Assembly: GCA_044357715.1 (NCBI GenBank)
Contig: JBIKPA010000033.1
Location: 1-16,099 of the forward strand
From: IMCC26207 sp044357715
Lineage (GTDB): Bacteria; Actinomycetota; Acidimicrobiia; Acidimicrobiales; Microtrichaceae
DNA length: 16,099 bases
Direction of reading: 5' to 3'
Shown one piece after another: positions 13,792 through 16,099 of this stretch. The notes beneath the pieces were generated by a model. The model saw nothing but the letters and a program-made list of their open reading frames with translations. It had not been told where the DNA came from and searched no databases. The stretch's first letter is position 1, and each line of letters opens with the position of its first letter. Both the position numbers and the translations under genes were made by a program.

Positions 13792-15030
13792 TCACTCGCG
13801 CTCACTCAGGCGAACATTGAACGAACTCACTGCTCGTGCAAAAATGTTGGCCTCAATCACAGGTTCCGAGATCACCTCGGGAGCTTGGAACCGTCGTGTG
13901 AGCTCCGCAAAGAGGATCTGGAGTTCAAACCGGGCCAGATTGGCACCCAAGCAGAAGTGTGTTCCGTGGCCAAAGGCTAGATGCGGATTGCTTGGCCTGG
14001 TCACATCAAAGCGGAACGGATCATCAAAAACTTGTTCGTCTCGGTTTGCCGATGGGTAGAGCAAGATGAGTCGATCATCTTTTGCCACCGGATAGCCACC
14101 GACAGTTGTGTCTTCAACTGCAGTGCGAAAGAAATTGCTCAGCGGGGTAACCCAACGGATCAATTCCTCTACAGCGCCAGGAACAAGCTCCGGTGAATCA
14201 GCCAGCAGGTTCCATTGATCGGGGTGATCGGCAAAAACTCTGAGACCGTGCGCAATCACCGTGCGTGTTGTCTCTGCGCCACCTGCAATAAACAACCCCG
14301 TCTCGTGGAGCATCCGGCGGTCCGAGTACCCCGACTCGCCAGCAATATCAGCGTTCGCCCAGACCGAGATCAGGTCATCAGCAGGGCACTCAATACGCTG
14401 CGGCACAAGCTCTTCGAGCAAGACCACATATTCCGCAATGGCAGTTCCTAAGCCAACCAGCGCGTCCATGTCATGGGATGCCGCGTCGAAGCGCATAATT
14501 GCTTCGGACCAGTTCTTCACGTCTCGCCAGCGATCCTCGGGAAAGCCCAACAACATGGCAATGAGCCGACTCGGAAGCGGCGCTGCGAGTGAATCGATGA
14601 TCTCGACCTCACGCTGTGCCGCTACATCGTCAAGCAACTCGCCGATTCTCGACCGCAGCCACGGTTCATGCTCGCGTGTTGCTCTCGGTGTAAACCGATT
14701 GGCCACCAAGCGCCGTTGTTGCTGATGGCTAGGGTCATCCATAGAGATGATGTTGATCTCTTCAGGCGCCCACCAGGAGCGATAGCCGCGTCCAGAAATA
14801 AACACAGCACTATTGCGCTCAACTTCGGCCAGGTCCGCATGTCGAGTAACTGCCCACAAAGAGTTTTTGTGGTCTCGATACAGTGGTTCGTTAGCCCGCA
14901 TCCAGGTAAAGGCCGGATGTGGATCTGCCTGATAAAACTCGGCATCGAGCAAATCGACTTCGAGTCGGCTATCCCCACCGGGCAGTGCTGTTGGATGCGT
15001 AGTCACAGTTGACAGTGTGGCACAGCCCAC
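13792..15030 (-). CDS. Cytochrome P450 (second of two)
   Basis: A 412-aa soluble class I P450, clearly different from the first one in this window. The I-helix carries AGGAETT at 249-255, where the acid-alcohol pair is Glu-Thr rather than Asp-Thr. ExxR is E289-R292, and the heme loop FGHGTHFCLG spans 353-362 with the ligand C360. LLYPSANRDEQVF and the family's C-terminal helix are present. The start is uncertain: the GTG at 15030 has no ribosome site or good -10 box, and a GTG at 15006 is an alternative. The gene lies between a hairpin-repeat copy and the OafA-like gene and has no redox partner nearby. General resemblance is to actinobacterial P450s acting on sterols or lipids, and the substrate is unknown. 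Confidence 0.92.
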   Translation of the reverse strand: MGCATLSTVTTHPTALPGGDSRLEVDLLDAEFYQADPHPAFTWMRANEPLYRDHKNSLWAVTRHADLAEVERNSAVFISGRGYRSWWAPEEINIISMDDPSHQQQRRLVANRFTPRATREHEPWLRSRIGELLDDVAAQREVEIIDSLAAPLPSRLIAMLLGFPEDRWRDVKNWSEAIMRFDAASHDMDALVGLGTAIAEYVVLLEELVPQRIECPADDLISVWANADIAGESGYSDRRMLHETGLFIAGGAETTRTVIAHGLRVFADHPDQWNLLADSPELVPGAVEELIRWVTPLSNFFRTAVEDTTVGGYPVAKDDRLILLYPSANRDEQVFDDPFRFDVTRPSNPHLAFGHGTHFCLGANLARFELQILFAELTRRFQAPEVISEPVIEANIFARAVSSFNVRLSERE

Positions 15031-15044
15031 AGAATTGAAACGCT

Positions 15045-15059
15045 GCTTTGTCTTGCGCC
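15045..15059. repeat. Solitary repeat arm beside the second hairpin
   Basis: GCTTTGTCTTGCGCC matches the outer arm of the adjacent hairpin (GCTTTGTCATGCGCC, 15068-15082) at 14 of 15 bases, 23 bp away in the same orientation. It also matches the inverted right arm of copy 1 (447-461) at 14 of 15. It lies in the presumed promoter region of the second P450, 15 nt before its GTG. Confidence 0.6.
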
Positions 15060-15065
15060 AAAACC

Positions 15066-15119
15066 CCGCTTTGTCATGCGCCTGACCCTCTCTGGAGGGT
15101 CAGGCGCATGACAAAGCGG
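15066..15119. terminator. Perfect 25-bp hairpin after the inositol phosphate synthase gene (repeat copy 2)
   Basis: Bases 15066-15090 are perfectly complementary to 15095-15119 around the loop TCTG. The stem begins 7 nt after the TAA of the inositol phosphate synthase gene. On that (minus) strand it is followed by GGTTTT, a short T-run, so it probably ends that transcript. It shares TGCGCCTGACCC with the hairpin at 412-461. A perfect 25-bp stem is longer than normal intrinsic terminators and suggests a mobile or amplified palindromic repeat. Confidence 0.8.
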
Positions 15120-15126
15120 TGGGGGG

Positions 15127-16099
15127 TTAGCCGGCTTCGGAATGGGTTACTGCGGGTTCACCCATCCACTCGCGCAGAGTATTTTTCAGCTTGGTCTGCT
15201 GAATAAAAATATCGTGTTCGGGCTTGATCCCGCCCTTGGCCTGCGGTGCCTTCCAGTAAAAGCTCAGCCACTCTTGCACGCCCGATTGCCCGGCGCGATG
15301 TGCGAGATCTAAGAACAACGCAAGGTCAAGCACCAATGGTGCAGCCAAGATGGAGTCACGACACATAAAGTCGACTTTGATCTGCATCGGGTAGCCCATC
15401 CATCCAAAGATGTCGATGGCATCCCAGCCCTCTTTGTTATCTCCACGAGGCGGGTAGTAGTTGATGCGCACCACGTGGGCGATGTCTCCGTACAACTCCG
15501 GGTACACCTCGGGCTGCAAAATCGTGTCGAGCACCCCGAGCTTAGATACTTCTTTCGTCTTGAAGTTCTCTGGGTCGTCAAGAACTTCGCCATCACGGTT
15601 ACCTAAAATGTTGGTGGAATACCACCCGCGCAGGCCCAGCATGCGAGCCTTAAAACCTGGTGCCAGAATTGTCTTCATCAGGGTCTGACCCGTCTTGAAA
15701 TCCTTGCCTGTGATAGGCACACCACGTTCAAGTGCGAGCTGTTCCATGCACGGAAGATCGATGCTGAGGTTCGGTGCCCCGTTGGCAAAGGGAACGCCGC
15801 TCGACAGCGCTGCATACACATACATCTGACTCGGCGAGATGTTCTCATCGTCGGCGCGAAGGCCGGCTTCGAAGGCTTCCACGCTTTGATGAGTAGCAGT
15901 GGGTTCTTGGTACGCCTCGGTTGAACCACACCAGACCATGACTAGCCGGTCGCATTCGTTTTCAATGCGGAAGGTTTCAATATCTGCGATGAGTTGCTGG
16001 GTGAGATCCCATTTCGATTCCCCGGTTTTTACGCGAATCCCCTCAAGGTTGCGCACCCACCGCTGATCAAACACCGCTGGCATCGCAACCACGCCTTCT
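15127..16099 (-). CDS. ino1: Inositol-3-phosphate synthase, C-terminal ~320 residues
   Basis: The NAD-dependent enzyme that cyclises glucose-6-phosphate to 1D-myo-inositol 3-phosphate, precursor of inositol lipids and mycothiol in actinobacteria. The frame is open to the window edge (codons for Glu-Gly precede the first possible GTG at 16092), so the N-terminal Rossmann part is missing. Visible family blocks are PAVFDQRWVRNLEGI, GVPFANGAPN, GKDFKTGQTLMKT with the catalytic Lys region, STNILGNRDG (the NHLGNxDG-type motif), and DFMCRDSILAAPLVLDLALF. The sequence is of the longer type shared with eukaryotes rather than the short form I associate with mycobacteria; this is a judgement by eye. It ends in TAA followed by a long hairpin. 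A role in phosphatidylinositol or mycothiol supply is inferred. Confidence 0.93.
   Translation of the reverse strand, partial: EGVVAMPAVFDQRWVRNLEGIRVKTGESKWDLTQQLIADIETFRIENECDRLVMVWCGSTEAYQEPTATHQSVEAFEAGLRADDENISPSQMYVYAALSSGVPFANGAPNLSIDLPCMEQLALERGVPITGKDFKTGQTLMKTILAPGFKARMLGLRGWYSTNILGNRDGEVLDDPENFKTKEVSKLGVLDTILQPEVYPELYGDIAHVVRINYYPPRGDNKEGWDAIDIFGWMGYPMQIKVDFMCRDSILAAPLVLDLALFLDLAHRAGQSGVQEWLSFYWKAPQAKGGIKPEHDIFIQQTKLKNTLREWMGEPAVTHSEAG

Noticed and set aside
474..15030. Reading the whole region as one secondary-metabolite cluster (two P450s, exporter, glycosyltransferase, acyltransferases)
   Set aside because: No core synthase is present, the genes are on both strands in small units, and eno-ftsB-DUF501-ppx housekeeping genes interrupt it.
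412..15119. The two hairpins as ends of a mobile element or island
   Set aside because: No integrase or transposase, no target duplication seen, and the interior holds core genes such as enolase.

Overview
The window looks like chromosomal DNA of an actinobacterium of moderate GC. The best guess is a member of the Acidimicrobiia (freshwater or marine Ilumatobacter-like relatives), but the sequence cannot prove this. The main evidence is the cluster eno, ftsB/divIC-like, DUF501, ppx, which matches the order I recall from Mycobacterium (Rv1023-Rv1026). Further support comes from the acyltransferase/epimerase pair resembling Rv0501-Rv0502, two soluble P450s, frequent GTG starts, and several TAnnnT boxes placed 6-7 nt before start codons, the arrangement of leaderless actinobacterial promoters. 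No tRNA, rRNA, CRISPR, insertion sequence or phage gene was found.

Layout. 1-407 (+): end of alanine dehydrogenase. 412-461: long hairpin between convergent genes. 474-3099 (-): MFS transporter then a cytochrome P450, tightly coupled. 3100-3261: divergent control region with a 12-bp direct repeat and candidate promoters for both directions. 3262-5393 (+): PlsC-type acyltransferase and an NAD-binding epimerase-like protein, overlapping by 4 nt. 5384-6673 (-): GT4-type glycosyltransferase, overlapping the epimerase tail to tail. 6736-7509 (+): enoyl-CoA hydratase/isomerase-family protein. 7557-8186 (-): GNAT acetyltransferase. 8275-11620 (-): enolase, FtsB-like, DUF501 and Ppx/GppA phosphatase operon. 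11747-13717 (-): OafA-like membrane acyltransferase with an SGNH domain. 13792-15030 (-): second P450. 15045-15119: second copy of the long hairpin plus a solitary arm. 15127-16099 (-): inositol-3-phosphate synthase, cut by the window edge. No gene-free stretch exceeds 300 bases.

How the genes work together. The region is a mosaic of housekeeping blocks (alanine catabolism, glycolysis and division, polyphosphate or alarmone turnover, inositol phosphate synthesis) and envelope or lipid functions (PlsC-type acyltransferase, GT4, OafA, possibly the P450s acting on lipids or sterols). It does not look like a single secondary-metabolite cluster.

The items most worth a second look are: the dispersed palindromic hairpin with related single arms near two start codons; a possible leaderless 16-codon leader peptide whose stop overlaps the MFS start, beneath a direct repeat; and two enzyme-family members (epimerase-like and crotonase-like) that lack the usual catalytic residues. 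I saw no clearly unprecedented multi-gene system.
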